Shown: positions 34,739-44,355, numbered from the stretch's first letter. The stretch: 64,000 nt of DNA from an uncultured Erythrobacter sp. (GCA_947501215.1 CANMUS010000002.1:186001-250000), one strand, 5' to 3'. Numbers and translations: made by a program. Notes: a model not told the origin generated them from the letters alone.

Positions 34739-36427
34739 TCAGCCGAAGACTTCCGCGCGCAGGGCCTTGCGGTCGAGCTTGCCGATCATCGTCTTGGGCA
34801 ATTCCTCACGCACAACCACGCTCTCGACGCGTTCGTGCTTGCCGACGCGGGCGTTCATCCATTCGGCCAATTGGTCGCCATTCGCGTCCGCATCCGCGTT
34901 CAGCGTCACATAGGCGCGCGGGCGTTCGCCGAGATAATCGTCGGGCACACCGATCATGAGCGCTTCCTTCACGGCGTCGTTTTCCAGCAGCACATCCTCG
35001 ACCTGACTGGGGAAGACCTTGAAGCCGCCCACCGAGATCATGTCCTTGATCCGGTCGACGATCTCGAGGAAGCCATCGCTGTCGAGCGTCGCGACATCGC
35101 CGGTCCGCAGCCATTGCTTGCCGTGATGTTCGACGAAGACATCCTTCGCAGCCTCGGGCCGTTTCCAGTAACCCTGCATGATCTGTGGGCCAAAGAGCGC
35201 CAGTTCGCCCGGTTCGCCCTCCGGTGCCAGCACCGTGGGATCCTCCTTGTCGAGCAGCAGCACCTCGGTGCCCATGACGACCTGCCCGATCGTGCCGAGC
35301 TTGCGTTGGCCTTCATAAGGGTTGGCCGAGACCACGCCCGAGCTTTCGGTGAGGCCATAGCCCTCGACCAGCCGCACACCCGTCGCAGCCTCGAATTTTT
35401 CGCGCAGCGGGCCCGGCAGCGGCGCACCGCCGGAGATGCAGACCTTGAGCGTGGAGAGATCGGTTTTCGCCAGATCCGGATGGTCGAGCAGCGCCTGGAA
35501 CATCGTCGGGACGCCGGGAAAGCCGGTCGCGCCGTAGCGCTCGATCGTCTGCAGCACTTGCTTGGTTTCGAAGCGAGGCACCATGGCGATGGCGGCGCCG
35601 GTGACGACGGCATGGTTCAAGAGCGTGGTGTTGGCGAAAACGTGGAAGAACGGCAGCGCGCCCATGAACACCTCACCCTCGGGATCGCCGAACGGGTTGA
35701 GGCCGGCCGTTTGCTGGGCATTCACGCTGAGATTGGCGTGCGAGAGCATCGCGCCCTTGGGTACGCCGGTGGTTCCGCCCGTATATTGTAGCAGCGCGAT
35801 CGACTGCGGCTCCACATGGGGCAAGTCCGCTTGCTGCGGCGCCCCGTCGATCAACGCCGTCCAGTCGAGGACGTCTTCGCCGAATGTAACCGAAGCAATC
35901 TTGCTGCGGCCGAAAATTCGCAGCGCAATGCCCTTGAGCTTCGGCAGCATCGCCGAAAGCCTGCTCACGACCAGCGTTTCGAGCGCCGAGCCACGCAGCA
36001 CTTTCTCGGCTGTCGCATAGAGTTCGGGGACATCGACCGTCACGAGCAGCCGCGAGCCCGAATCCGCCACCTGCTGTGCCAGCTCGTCGACGGAGTAGAG
36101 CGGCGAGAAATTCACCACCACTGCCCCGGCCATCATCGCGCCATAGTAAGCGGAAACGTAGCTCGGCACATTGGGCAGAAAGAGGCCGACGCGGTCGCCC
36201 GGCGCGATACCGCGGGCCTGCAGAGCGCGGGCGAAGGCGTGCGCCTCGATGAAAAGCTCGTTATAGCTATAGCTGCGGCCTAGGAAATGCAGCAGCGGCG
36301 CATCGCCTCGTCGCTCGACCGTGCGCGCGAACATGTCGGGAAGAGCCATGGGCTCGAATTCGGTATCCCAAGGCAGGGGATGGAAATTCGGGAGCTTGCT
36401 TACATCCATGTCAGTTACATGCGGCAT
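34739..36427 (-). CDS. Long-chain fatty acid-CoA ligase (FadD-like)
   Basis: AMP-forming acyl-CoA synthetase that activates fatty acids for beta-oxidation or lipid synthesis. The 562 residues contain the P-loop YTGGTTGVPKGAMLSHANL (about 214-232), VEGYGLTESS (about 358-367), the hinge WLRTGDVATLDSDGFLEIVDRIKD, and the C-terminal catalytic lysine in PKTMIGKLDRKAL. Chain-length preference cannot be read. The ATG at 36427 is close to GGGCGGG; a second ATG six codons on is possible. It is monocistronic, following the trcR terminator. Confidence 0.93.
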   Translation of the reverse strand: MPHVTDMDVSKLPNFHPLPWDTEFEPMALPDMFARTVERRGDAPLLHFLGRSYSYNELFIEAHAFARALQARGIAPGDRVGLFLPNVPSYVSAYYGAMMAGAVVVNFSPLYSVDELAQQVADSGSRLLVTVDVPELYATAEKVLRGSALETLVVSRLSAMLPKLKGIALRIFGRSKIASVTFGEDVLDWTALIDGAPQQADLPHVEPQSIALLQYTGGTTGVPKGAMLSHANLSVNAQQTAGLNPFGDPEGEVFMGALPFFHVFANTTLLNHAVVTGAAIAMVPRFETKQVLQTIERYGATGFPGVPTMFQALLDHPDLAKTDLSTLKVCISGGAPLPGPLREKFEAATGVRLVEGYGLTESSGVVSANPYEGQRKLGTIGQVVMGTEVLLLDKEDPTVLAPEGEPGELALFGPQIMQGYWKRPEAAKDVFVEHHGKQWLRTGDVATLDSDGFLEIVDRIKDMISVGGFKVFPSQVEDVLLENDAVKEALMIGVPDDYLGERPRAYVTLNADADANGDQLAEWMNARVGKHERVESVVVREELPKTMIGKLDRKALRAEVFG

Positions 36428-36445
36428 CCCGCCCTAAAGGCAAGT

Positions 36446-36482
36446 AAAAAGGGCAGAAGAAGCGGTCTGCCTCCCCTGCCCT
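36446..36482 (-). terminator. Rho-independent terminator of trcR
   Basis: On the minus strand AGGGCAG (36482-36476) pairs with CTGCCCT (36456-36450), followed by TTTTT then ACTT. It lies 38 nt after the trcR stop. Confidence 0.75.
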
Positions 36483-36519
36483 GATTTAGGTTTGGCGCTA
36501 CCCGCGCTATTGTCAGGCG

Positions 36520-37254
36520 TCATGCCTCGGGTGCGGCAGCTGCTTCTCCGGCCTCTTCCGCAGCGCGCTTGGCCCGCAGCCATTCTTCGGCTTCGGCTTC
36601 CTGCGCGGCTTCGGCCGCGGCCTTTTCATTCGCGTCGCGTTCGGCGCGCAGTTCCTCGATCAGGCGCTCGCGATCGCTGGTGCCGCTGACGGGTGCTTCG
36701 ACTGCCGCTTCCTCGCCTTCTTCCTTGGCGACCTTCTTGGCGGCCTTGGCGACGACGGCGTCTAATTCGCGCTGCGAGCACAGGCCCAGCGTCACCGGAT
36801 CCTTGGGCTGGATGTTCTGGATGTTCCAATGGCTGCGATCGCGGATCGCGCCGATGGTGTTGCGCGTCGTGCCGATCAGCTTGCCGATTTGCGCGTCGGA
36901 GATTTCCGGGTGGTTGCGCAGGATCCAGGCGATGCCGTCGGGTTTGTCTTGGCGCTTCGAAACAGGCGTGTAACGCGGCCCCTTGGTGCGGCTGACCGCG
37001 ACCGGCGCGCGCTGCATGACGAGCGAATATTCGCTGTCCTTCTCGCCCTTGGCGATCTCGTCCTGCGTCAGCTCGCCGGCATGGACCGGATCGCGGCCGG
37101 TATATTTGCTGCCCGCCAGATCGTCCGCCATGGCCTGCACTTCGAGAATATGGAGGCCGCAGAATTCGGCGATCTGTTCGAAGGACAAGCCGGTGTTGTC
37201 GACCAGCCAAGTGGCAGTCGCATGCGGCATCAGCGGTTTGGGTTGGTCGACCAT
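36520..37254 (-). CDS. trcR: TrcR, DUF1013 cell-cycle transcriptional regulator
   Basis: DUF1013 protein, near-universal in alphaproteobacteria and annotated as a cell-cycle transcription regulator. The 244 residues start with PLMPHATATWLVDNTGLSFEQIAEFCGLHILEVQAMAD, a helix-turn-helix-like segment. A second such segment follows (ISDAQIGKLIGTTRNTIGAIRDRSHWN, about 117-143), and the C-terminus is a long Ala/Glu coiled coil (about 170-244). The two DNA-binding-like segments support a regulatory role; targets are unknown. Confidence 0.9.
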   Translation of the reverse strand: MVDQPKPLMPHATATWLVDNTGLSFEQIAEFCGLHILEVQAMADDLAGSKYTGRDPVHAGELTQDEIAKGEKDSEYSLVMQRAPVAVSRTKGPRYTPVSKRQDKPDGIAWILRNHPEISDAQIGKLIGTTRNTIGAIRDRSHWNIQNIQPKDPVTLGLCSQRELDAVVAKAAKKVAKEEGEEAAVEAPVSGTSDRERLIEELRAERDANEKAAAEAAQEAEAEEWLRAKRAAEEAGEAAAAPEA

Positions 37255-37280
37255 ATCTATGCCCTTTTCGCGGGGTCTGA

Positions 37281-37311
37281 AAATAGAGAGGCCGCCCCTC
37301 GCGGGACGGCC
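37281..37311 (-). terminator. Possible terminator after the glycosyltransferase gene
   Basis: On the minus strand GGCCG (37311-37307) pairs with CGGCC (37294-37290), with a GC-rich inner stem, followed by TCTCTATTTT. Confidence 0.5.
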
Positions 37312-37359
37312 GGTATGCTTTCGATGTAGGCGAGCGAACCGGATTCGGCAAGCGAATCC

Positions 37360-38451
37360 CTAGGCCGAGGGCAATGCGCCTTCCGCGGCGGGGGCGAGGC
37401 CGGAGAGGAACTGCGCGGTGGCGGCCTCCCAGCTGAAGGTCGCGCCATAGGCAGCGCAAGCCTTACGGTCGCAAAATAATGCTGCGGCCATAGCTCGGTC
37501 CAGCTCGTCAGACAGCGCGCCGACATCGTCGGTCACGAGGTCGCGCGGCCCGGCCACGGGATAGGCTGCGACGGGTGTCCCGCAAGCTAGCGCCTCGATC
37601 ATGACGAGGCCGAATGTGTCGGTACGGCTTGGGAAAACGAAAACGTCCGCTCCGGCGTAGCATCCGGCAAGCTCTCGGCCCGATCTTCGGCCGAGGAACA
37701 CAGTATTGGGAAACTTTGCACGAAGCTCGTCGATTTGTGGCCCATCGCCGACGATGACTTTGCTTCCGGGGTAGCTGCCCGACAGGAACGCCTCGATGTT
37801 CTTTTCGACTGCGACCCGACCGACGTAAAGCTGGATCGGTCTCGGCAGGTCGGCGAATTCGGGCGGAGGCAGCGCGTCCGGTGTGAAACATCCGAGATCG
37901 ACCCCGCGGCTCCAGTGATGAAGCTGGTTCAATTCGTGCTCGCGCAACTCTCCGCGGATACTCTCGGTAGCGACGAAGACCCGGCTCGCCGGACGGTGGA
38001 ACCAGGTAATGTAGCGCCAGAACCATTTCGCAGGCAGATGCGTGCGCCGCGCGACGTAATCCGGAAACTGCGTGTGATAGGCTGTGGTGAACTCCACTCC
38101 GGCGCGGGCGCAATAGCGCCGTGCCGTCATGCCGAGCGGGCCCTCGGTGGCGATGTGGATCGCTTCCGGCGAAAACTCTTGCAGCAAACTCGCGACCTTC
38201 CCCGGTAGAGCAAGAGCCAGGCGGATTTCCGGATAGGTAGGGCAGGGAAGGCTTGCGAACAGGTCGGGCGAGATCACCAGCACCGCGTGACCCTGCTCGC
38301 GCAGAAGGTCGCAGGTTGTGGTCAAGGTGCGGACTACGCCGTTCATCTGCGGCAGCCAGGCATCGGTGACGATGGCGATTCGGCGCGCCAACCCTGGCGC
38401 AGGCGCCAATCGCACCCGCTCGCCGAGCGCCTCGAGCGGCAATGCCGTCAC
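37360..38451 (-). CDS. Family 4 glycosyltransferase
   Basis: GT-B glycosyltransferase of unknown acceptor, similar in layout to mannosyl- and glucosyltransferases acting on lipids. The 363 residues have the N-terminal IVTDAWLPQMNGVVRTLTTTCDLL, the mid motif VEFTTAYHTQFPDYVA, the donor-domain lead GRVAVEKNIEAFL, and the E-x7-E-like TDTFGLVMIEALACGTPVAAYPV. The start is a GTG at 38451 whose GTGA overlaps the phosphoesterase stop. The open frame to 39510 simply runs through that gene. The pair is likely to serve envelope lipid or glycolipid synthesis. Confidence 0.9.
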   Translation of the reverse strand: MTALPLEALGERVRLAPAPGLARRIAIVTDAWLPQMNGVVRTLTTTCDLLREQGHAVLVISPDLFASLPCPTYPEIRLALALPGKVASLLQEFSPEAIHIATEGPLGMTARRYCARAGVEFTTAYHTQFPDYVARRTHLPAKWFWRYITWFHRPASRVFVATESIRGELREHELNQLHHWSRGVDLGCFTPDALPPPEFADLPRPIQLYVGRVAVEKNIEAFLSGSYPGSKVIVGDGPQIDELRAKFPNTVFLGRRSGRELAGCYAGADVFVFPSRTDTFGLVMIEALACGTPVAAYPVAGPRDLVTDDVGALSDELDRAMAAALFCDRKACAAYGATFSWEAATAQFLSGLAPAAEGALPSA

Positions 38452-39347
38452 GCCGCCTCCGGCTCGGGATGCGTTTCGGCAGTGCGTTCGGCAATGTCGC
38501 GCCGCGCGACTTCGCCGGCCCAGTCGAGAATTTCCATGCGCCCGTTGTGATGTTCGACCAGCGCATTGCAACCTTCGACCCAGTCGCCGTCGTTCCAATA
38601 CTCGACGGGACTGCCGTCGTGCAGGAAAACTCGCGATTCCGCCGTATGAATGTGTCCGCAGACCACGCCGTCCACGCCCCGCTCCCCGACAGCACGAGCC
38701 ACGACTTCCTCGTACTTGCCGATGAACTCGACCGCATTCTTGACCTTGTGCTTGGCTGCCTTGGAAATCGACCAGTAGGGCAGGCCGAGCCGCTTGCGGG
38801 CATTCGCCACCCAGCCGTTCAGCTTCATCATCACGTGATAGGCCGCGTCGCCGACAAAGGCGAGCCAGCGGTGGGCCAGCATGACCGCATCGAACTCGTC
38901 GCCATGCAGGACCATCAGGCGCCGCCCATCGGCGGTATCGTGGAAGGCTGCGCGACGGATTTCGACCCCGCCGAAATTCATGCCGCAGAAGGGGCGCACC
39001 ATCTCGTCGTGATTGCCCGGGATGTAGACGATCCGTGTGCCGCGCTTCGCGCGCTTGAGGATGCGCCAGACGATGTCGTTGTGCTCGGCCGGCCAGTAGA
39101 ACTTCTTCTTCAGCCGCCAGCCGTCGATGATGTCGCCGACGAGATACATGGTGTCGCTGTCGGTATGGTCGAGGAAGTCGATCAGCAGCTCGTGATTGCA
39201 ACCCTTGGTGCCGAGGTGGACATCGCTGATCCAGATGGTGCGGAACCGCCGCCGCTCGCCCTTGGTGACTTCCGGCACGGCCGGTTTGATCGAGGGAAAA
39301 TTCGCGACGTTGTGAAAGGCTTCGAACCCGCTTGGCAGTTCGGTCAT
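38448..39347 (-). CDS. LpxH-like UDP-2,3-diacylglucosamine diphosphatase family protein
   Basis: Calcineurin-type metallophosphoesterase. The 299 residues contain all five metal-ligand blocks: ISDVHLGTKG, LVGDIIDGWR, IPGNHDEMVRP, VLHGDEFDAV and CGHIHTAESR. This subgroup is larger than E. coli LpxH, so the lipid A step is likely but not certain. It may hydrolyse another lipid-linked pyrophosphate. The ATG is at 39347. The following glycosyltransferase overlaps its stop by 4 nt. Confidence 0.88.
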   Translation of the reverse strand: MTELPSGFEAFHNVANFPSIKPAVPEVTKGERRRFRTIWISDVHLGTKGCNHELLIDFLDHTDSDTMYLVGDIIDGWRLKKKFYWPAEHNDIVWRILKRAKRGTRIVYIPGNHDEMVRPFCGMNFGGVEIRRAAFHDTADGRRLMVLHGDEFDAVMLAHRWLAFVGDAAYHVMMKLNGWVANARKRLGLPYWSISKAAKHKVKNAVEFIGKYEEVVARAVGERGVDGVVCGHIHTAESRVFLHDGSPVEYWNDGDWVEGCNALVEHHNGRMEILDWAGEVARRDIAERTAETHPEPEAA

Positions 39348-39448
39348 GGTCGGACTCCCCGCTGCATGATGGGGAAAGCACTGCCGCAGGAATGTTACGC
39401 GCGTCGCACAGCGCGGTTACCGATCCGAGACTTTGCGACGGTTCGGAG

Positions 39449-40459
39449 TCAGTCCCCCCCGACCGCGAGCACGATCTTGCCGATGTGGTCGCCGCCTTCC
39501 ATGCGCGCATGCGCCGCGCCCGCTTCGGCGAGCGGGAAGGTCTGGTCCATCACCGGGCGGATCGTGCCGTCTTCGAACAGCGGCCAGGCGTGATTGTAGA
39601 TTTCATCCGCGAGCAGCGCCTTGAACTCGTCCGAGCGGGGCCGCAGCGTGGAGCCGGTCAGCATCAGCCGCTTGCGCATCACTGTCGCCATATTGATCTC
39701 TGCCTTGAGCCCGCCGAGCACCGCGATCGTCACGTGGCGGCCATCCTCGGCGAGGCATTCGATATTGCGCGCGACGTAATCGCCCGACACCATGTCGAGC
39801 ACGACATCCACACCCTTGCCATCGGTGAACGCCTTCGCCTTTTCGACGAAATCCTCGTCCTTGTAGTTAATCGCCAGATCCGCGCCGAGGTCGCGTGCCG
39901 CCTGGCATTTCTCTTCGCTTCCCGCCGTAGTGATGACCGTCATCTCGAACGCCTTGGCGAGCATGATCGCCATGGTGCCGATGCCCGACGTGCCGCCGTG
40001 CACCAGCAGGGTTTCGCCATCGCGCGCGAATCCGCGCTCGAACACATTGTGCCAGACGGTGAACAGCGTTTCGGGAATCGCCGCCGCGACGTCCATCTCC
40101 ATGCCGGCCGGCACGGCGAGGCAATGCGCGGAATGGGCGAGGCAATATTCGGCATAGCCGCCGCCGGAGACCAGCGCGCAGACCTTGCGATTGAGCATTT
40201 CGGGCGGCGCGCCGTCACCGAGGGCGACGACCGTGCCCGAAACCTCCAGCCCCGGGATCGGCGAGGCGCCGGGCGGCGGCGGATAGAAGCCCTGCCGCTG
40301 GATGACATCGGGCCGGTTGACGCCTGCATGGCTGACCTTGATCAGCACCCGGTTCTTGCCCGGTTGCGGCACCGGCAGTGTCTCCGGCCGCAGGACATCG
40401 GGGCCGCCCGGATCGTCGAAACCCATCGCCGTCATCGTCTCGGGTAGATCGTCAGTCAC
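39449..40459 (-). CDS. NAD(P)H-quinone oxidoreductase (zeta-crystallin-like MDR protein)
   Basis: Zinc-independent medium-chain reductase that reduces quinones or enals. The 336 residues include the cofactor-domain motif VHGGTSGIGTMAIMLAKAF and the substrate-side GVNRPDVIQRQGFYPPPPGASPIPGLEVSG, characteristic of the TP53I3/PIG3-type family. The start is GTG at 40459 with GGGGAA 4 nt upstream. The longer frame to 40510 is less likely. It is monocistronic and divergent from the DUF1192 gene. Confidence 0.92.
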   Translation of the reverse strand: MTDDLPETMTAMGFDDPGGPDVLRPETLPVPQPGKNRVLIKVSHAGVNRPDVIQRQGFYPPPPGASPIPGLEVSGTVVALGDGAPPEMLNRKVCALVSGGGYAEYCLAHSAHCLAVPAGMEMDVAAAIPETLFTVWHNVFERGFARDGETLLVHGGTSGIGTMAIMLAKAFEMTVITTAGSEEKCQAARDLGADLAINYKDEDFVEKAKAFTDGKGVDVVLDMVSGDYVARNIECLAEDGRHVTIAVLGGLKAEINMATVMRKRLMLTGSTLRPRSDEFKALLADEIYNHAWPLFEDGTIRPVMDQTFPLAEAGAAHARMEGGDHIGKIVLAVGGD

Positions 40460-40587
40460 GCAATTCCCCTGTGTGCCCGCCCCTGGTCCGGTCGCGATGC
40501 GGCGCTGCAACGCCTCATCGCATTTGAGGGGGCATTACCCAAGCGCCCCGTTGACAGCAACCGGAGAGAGGGGAACACTGGCAGGCA

Positions 40588-40788
40588 ATGGAAGACGAGG
40601 ATCGTCCCCGCCCTAAAGGCGACGCCGCGAGCAAGCTCGCCGCGGAAGACCTCGGCCCCTATTCGCAGGACGAACTCGCCGAGCGGATTGCCATGCTCCA
40701 GGCCGAGATTGCCCGCGTGGAAAGTCACCGATCGAAAGCTGCCGCACACCGCGATGCTGCGGAGGCCCTGTTCGGGCGGAAGGAATAG
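40588..40788 (+). CDS. DUF1192 small protein
   Basis: Conserved alphaproteobacterial protein of unknown function. The 66 residues consist of an acidic-basic N-terminal stretch, the core LGPYSQDELAERIAMLQAEIARVESH (about 22-47) that forms a short coiled coil, and a helical tail. ATG at 40588. It sits 142 nt upstream of clpA on the same strand. Confidence 0.85.
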   Translation: MEDEDRPRPKGDAASKLAAEDLGPYSQDELAERIAMLQAEIARVESHRSKAAAHRDAAEALFGRKE

Positions 40789-40930
40789 CGCGGTGGTCGG
40801 GGCGGGGCAGCAGGGGCTAAAAAATCCGGACCCCGTTCCCATATCTGCGGCACATACAGCTTTGGGCAAGTTTCCCGGCCTAGGCTGCTTCCATCTCGCC
40901 CATCGCGAGTCCCACGAAAGAGACCTCTGA

Positions 40931-43309
40931 ATGCCAAGCTTTGCAGCAAACCTCGAGAAAACCCTCCACGCAGCGCTCAGCGACGCGGGCGAGCGGCGGC
41001 ACGAATACGCCACGCTCGAACACTTGCTGCTTGCCCTGATCGAAGACGACGATGCGGCGCAGGTCATGAATGCCTGCGGCGTGGACCTCGGCGAACTCGG
41101 CGCAGTGGTGAAGCAATATCTCGAGCAGGAATACCAGGCGCTGCAATCGGACGAGAGCGCCGACCCGCAGCCGACCGCCGGATTCCAGCGCGTGATCCAG
41201 CGCGCGATCCTGCACGTCCAGTCTTCCGGCAAGGACACGGTGACCGGTGCGAACGTGCTGGTTGCGCTGTTCTCCGAACGCGATTCCTACGCGGTTTATT
41301 TCCTGCAGCAGCAGGACATGAGCCGCCTCGATGCGGTCAGCTTCATCAGCCACGGCATCGGCAAAGGCGGCAAGCAGATCGAGAGCCGTCCTGCCGAAGG
41401 CGCGGCGGAAGGCGAAGCGCAGGATGGTGAAAAGGCTGAAGGCAAGGGCAAGAAGGAAACCGCGCTCGACCAGTTCACGGTCGATCTCAACAAGAAGGCC
41501 GAGGACGGGCGGATCGACCCGCTGATCGGCCGCGGCCCCGAAGTCGATCGCACGGTCCAGATCCTGTGCCGCCGGAGCAAGAACAACCCGCTCTATGTCG
41601 GCGATCCGGGCGTCGGGAAGACCGCTATCGCGGAGGGCCTGGCACGCAAGATCGTCGAGGGGGATGTGCCCGAAGTGCTGCAGGATGCAGTGATCTATTC
41701 GCTCGACATGGGCGCGCTGCTGGCCGGCACCCGCTATCGCGGCGACTTCGAGGAGCGCCTGAAGCAGGTGGTCAACGAACTCGAAGGCATGCCCGAGGCG
41801 ATCCTGTTCATCGACGAGATTCACACGGTGATCGGTGCGGGCGCAACCAGCGGCGGCGCGATGGATGCGTCCAACCTGCTGAAGCCGGCCCTTTCCAGCG
41901 GCGCAATCCGCTGCATCGGTTCGACCACCTACAAGGAGTTCCGCAACCACTTCGAAAAGGATCGCGCGCTGCTGCGCCGGTTCCAGAAGATCGACGTGAA
42001 CGAGCCGACGATCGAGGACACGATCAAGATCCTCAAGGGCCTCAAGAGCGCGTTCCAGGATCATCACAAGGTGACCTACACGCAGGACGCGCTGAAGACG
42101 GCGGTCGAACTGTCGGCGCGCTACATCAACGACCGCAAGCTGCCCGACAAGGCGATCGACGTGATCGACGAGGTCGGCGCGATGCAGATGCTGGTGCCGC
42201 CGAGCCGTCGCAAGAAGAAGATCACTGCGCGCGAGATCGAGGCGGTGATCGCAACGATGGCGCGCATCCCGCCCAAATCGGTCAGCAAGGACGACAAAAA
42301 GGCGCTCGAGAATCTAGAACGCGATCTCAAGCATGTCGTCTTCGGTCAGGACTCGGCCGTGAACCGGCTGTCGACCGCAATGAAGCTCAGCCGCGCGGGC
42401 CTGCGCGATCCGGACAAGCCGATCGGCTCTTTCCTGTTCAGCGGCCCGACCGGCGTCGGCAAGACCGAAGTCGCGCGGCAGCTCGCCAGCATTATGGGCA
42501 TCGAGCTCAAGCGCTTCGACATGTCCGAATATATGGAACGTCACAGCGTCAGCCGCCTGATCGGCGCGCCTCCAGGATATGTCGGTTACGATCAGGGCGG
42601 TCTGCTGACCGATGCGATCGACCAGAACCCGCATTGCGTGCTGCTGCTCGACGAGATCGAGAAGGCGCATCCGGACCTGTTCAATATTCTGTTGCAGGTA
42701 ATGGATAATGGCCGCCTGACCGACCACCACGGCAAGACGGTCGATTTCCGCAATGTCGTGCTCATCATGACGACCAATGCCGGGGCTGCCGACATGGCCC
42801 GTCAAGGTATCGGCTTCGGCGATGTATCGAAGGAAGATGCGAGCGAGGAGGCGGTGAAGCGCATGTTCACGCCGGAATTCCGCAACCGTCTCGATGCGAT
42901 CGTGCCGTTCGGCTATCTCGGCAAGGACACCGTCGCCCGCGTGGTCGACAAGTTCATCCTCCAGCTCGAACTGCAGCTGGCCGAGCAGAATGTCGACATC
43001 CAGTTCGACAAGGAAGCCCGCGCCTGGCTGGCGGACAAGGGTTACGACCGCCTCTATGGTGCGCGCCCGATGGGCCGCCTGATCCAGGAGAAGATCAAAC
43101 AGCCGCTGGCCGAGGAATTGCTGTTCGGCAAACTCGCCGATGGCGGCGAGGTGTCGGTGACGATGAAGGATGGCAAGCCATCCTTCGAGCTCACCCCCGC
43201 CCCGCCCAAGGCGAAGGCCAAGCCGAGGAAGAAGGCGGCGTCGAAGAAAAAGCCTGCGGACAAGAAGCCCGAAGCGGGCACCAGCGAGAGCACCGACGAG
43301 AGCAAATAA
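40931..43309 (+). CDS. clpA: ClpA, ATP-dependent Clp protease ATP-binding subunit
   Basis: AAA+ unfoldase that feeds substrates, including N-degron proteins via ClpS, into ClpP. The 792 residues contain the N-domain (about 1-145), D1 with Walker A GDPGVGKTAI (near 225) and Walker B ILFIDEIHT, and D2 with Walker A GPTGVGKTEV (near 507) and VLLLDEIEKAHPDLFN. A Lys/Ala/Pro-rich tail of about 40 residues follows the conserved end. clpS, often adjacent, is not here. A strong terminator follows. Confidence 0.97.
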   Translation: MPSFAANLEKTLHAALSDAGERRHEYATLEHLLLALIEDDDAAQVMNACGVDLGELGAVVKQYLEQEYQALQSDESADPQPTAGFQRVIQRAILHVQSSGKDTVTGANVLVALFSERDSYAVYFLQQQDMSRLDAVSFISHGIGKGGKQIESRPAEGAAEGEAQDGEKAEGKGKKETALDQFTVDLNKKAEDGRIDPLIGRGPEVDRTVQILCRRSKNNPLYVGDPGVGKTAIAEGLARKIVEGDVPEVLQDAVIYSLDMGALLAGTRYRGDFEERLKQVVNELEGMPEAILFIDEIHTVIGAGATSGGAMDASNLLKPALSSGAIRCIGSTTYKEFRNHFEKDRALLRRFQKIDVNEPTIEDTIKILKGLKSAFQDHHKVTYTQDALKTAVELSARYINDRKLPDKAIDVIDEVGAMQMLVPPSRRKKKITAREIEAVIATMARIPPKSVSKDDKKALENLERDLKHVVFGQDSAVNRLSTAMKLSRAGLRDPDKPIGSFLFSGPTGVGKTEVARQLASIMGIELKRFDMSEYMERHSVSRLIGAPPGYVGYDQGGLLTDAIDQNPHCVLLLDEIEKAHPDLFNILLQVMDNGRLTDHHGKTVDFRNVVLIMTTNAGAADMARQGIGFGDVSKEDASEEAVKRMFTPEFRNRLDAIVPFGYLGKDTVARVVDKFILQLELQLAEQNVDIQFDKEARAWLADKGYDRLYGARPMGRLIQEKIKQPLAEELLFGKLADGGEVSVTMKDGKPSFELTPAPPKAKAKPRKKAASKKKPADKKPEAGTSESTDESK

Positions 43310-43333
43310 GCCCTCGCGCTTTTCGAACCATCG

Positions 43334-43361
43334 AGGGGTCGGCGTTTGTCGGCCCCTTTTT
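43334..43361 (+). terminator. Rho-independent terminator of clpA
   Basis: AGGGGTCGGC (43334-43343) pairs with GTCGGCCCCT (43348-43357), including two G-U pairs, around loop GTTT and followed by TTTT. Confidence 0.85.
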
Positions 43362-43437
43362 GTCGTCTGCCCGATAAATGCTTGAGGCTTTGGCGTCGCT
43401 CCCATACCGCTCAAAAGCGATATAGGGGGATTGCACA

Positions 43438-44355
43438 GTGTCGGTTCTAAGGGTCGAGAACCTTACCAAGCGCTTCGGCGATGTTCTGGCGGTGGACGAT
43501 CTGTCCTTCGCGGTACAGCCGGGCGAAATTTTCGGATTTCTCGGCGGGAACGGAGCGGGCAAGACGACCACGCTGCGCATGGTGCTCGACATCATCCGGC
43601 CGACCGCGGGCCGGATCGAGGTGCTCGGCGCAGCGCCGGACAAGCGCAAGTCCGATGCGATCGGCTTTTTGCCCGAGGAACGCGGGCTCTATTCCCACAT
43701 GAAAGCGATCGAGACGATCGTCTATTTCGGTCGGCTCAAGCATATGGACCCGGCGGACGCCCATTCGCACGGGATGGAATTGCTCGAACGCTTCGACCTT
43801 GCCGACCGCGCGAAAAGCCAGATCGGCGACATGTCGAAGGGCATGGCCCAAAAGGTCCAGCTCGCCTGTTCGCTGGTCAACCGCCCCGAACTGCTGATGC
43901 TGGACGAGCCGTTCTCGGGCCTCGACCCGGTCAACCAGGGCTTGCTCGAGGACGAGATTCTGCGCGCATCGAAGCGCGGGGCAGCGGTCATTTTCTCCAC
44001 CCACGTGATGCAGCATGCCGAGCGATTGTGCGACCGGCTGTTGCTTTTGAAAAAGGGCGCGAAGCGGTTCGAAGGCACGCTGGAAGAGGCGCGTGATACG
44101 CTGCCGGCGCGGATCACCGCCGTGGCACACCCTGCGATTGCTTCGGTAGATGGAGTGGCAAGCGCGGAGCCTGTCGAGGATGCGGGCGACGGCTTCCATC
44201 GCTACGATCTGCGGCTCACCCCCGGGACGAGCTCCGAAGCCGTGCTGGAAGCCTGCACGGCCAAGGGCATCGCGCTCCGCCGGTTCGAGGAGCAGCGCGC
44301 GTCGCTGCATGAAGTATTCGTGAGCATGGTCGGCGAAGGGGAGGTCCAGCGATGA
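43438..44355 (+). CDS. ABC transporter ATP-binding protein (NatA-like)
   Basis: Nucleotide-binding subunit of an ABC-2 exporter. The 305 residues have Walker A GGNGAGKTTT (about 39-48), the Q-loop area FLPEERGLY, signature DMSKGMAQKVQ, Walker B LLMLDEPFSGLDP and the H-loop FSTHVMQHAE. A C-terminal domain found in NatA/YhaQ-type pumps follows. The start is GTG at 43438 with AGGGGGA upstream. The permease gene overlaps by 4 nt. The substrate (sodium, drug or peptide) is unknown. Confidence 0.94.
   Translation: MSVLRVENLTKRFGDVLAVDDLSFAVQPGEIFGFLGGNGAGKTTTLRMVLDIIRPTAGRIEVLGAAPDKRKSDAIGFLPEERGLYSHMKAIETIVYFGRLKHMDPADAHSHGMELLERFDLADRAKSQIGDMSKGMAQKVQLACSLVNRPELLMLDEPFSGLDPVNQGLLEDEILRASKRGAAVIFSTHVMQHAERLCDRLLLLKKGAKRFEGTLEEARDTLPARITAVAHPAIASVDGVASAEPVEDAGDGFHRYDLRLTPGTSSEAVLEACTAKGIALRRFEEQRASLHEVFVSMVGEGEVQR

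Noticed and set aside
38496-38512. Third copy of the 17-nt palindromic block
   Set aside because: It lies inside the phosphoesterase coding sequence and is explained by Arg/Ala/Asp codons. It is kept only as a caution on chance occurrence.
38452-39510. N-terminal extension of the glycosyltransferase frame through the phosphoesterase gene
   Set aside because: It overlaps a gene with all five phosphoesterase motifs in another frame; the GTGA junction at 38451 is a normal coupled start.
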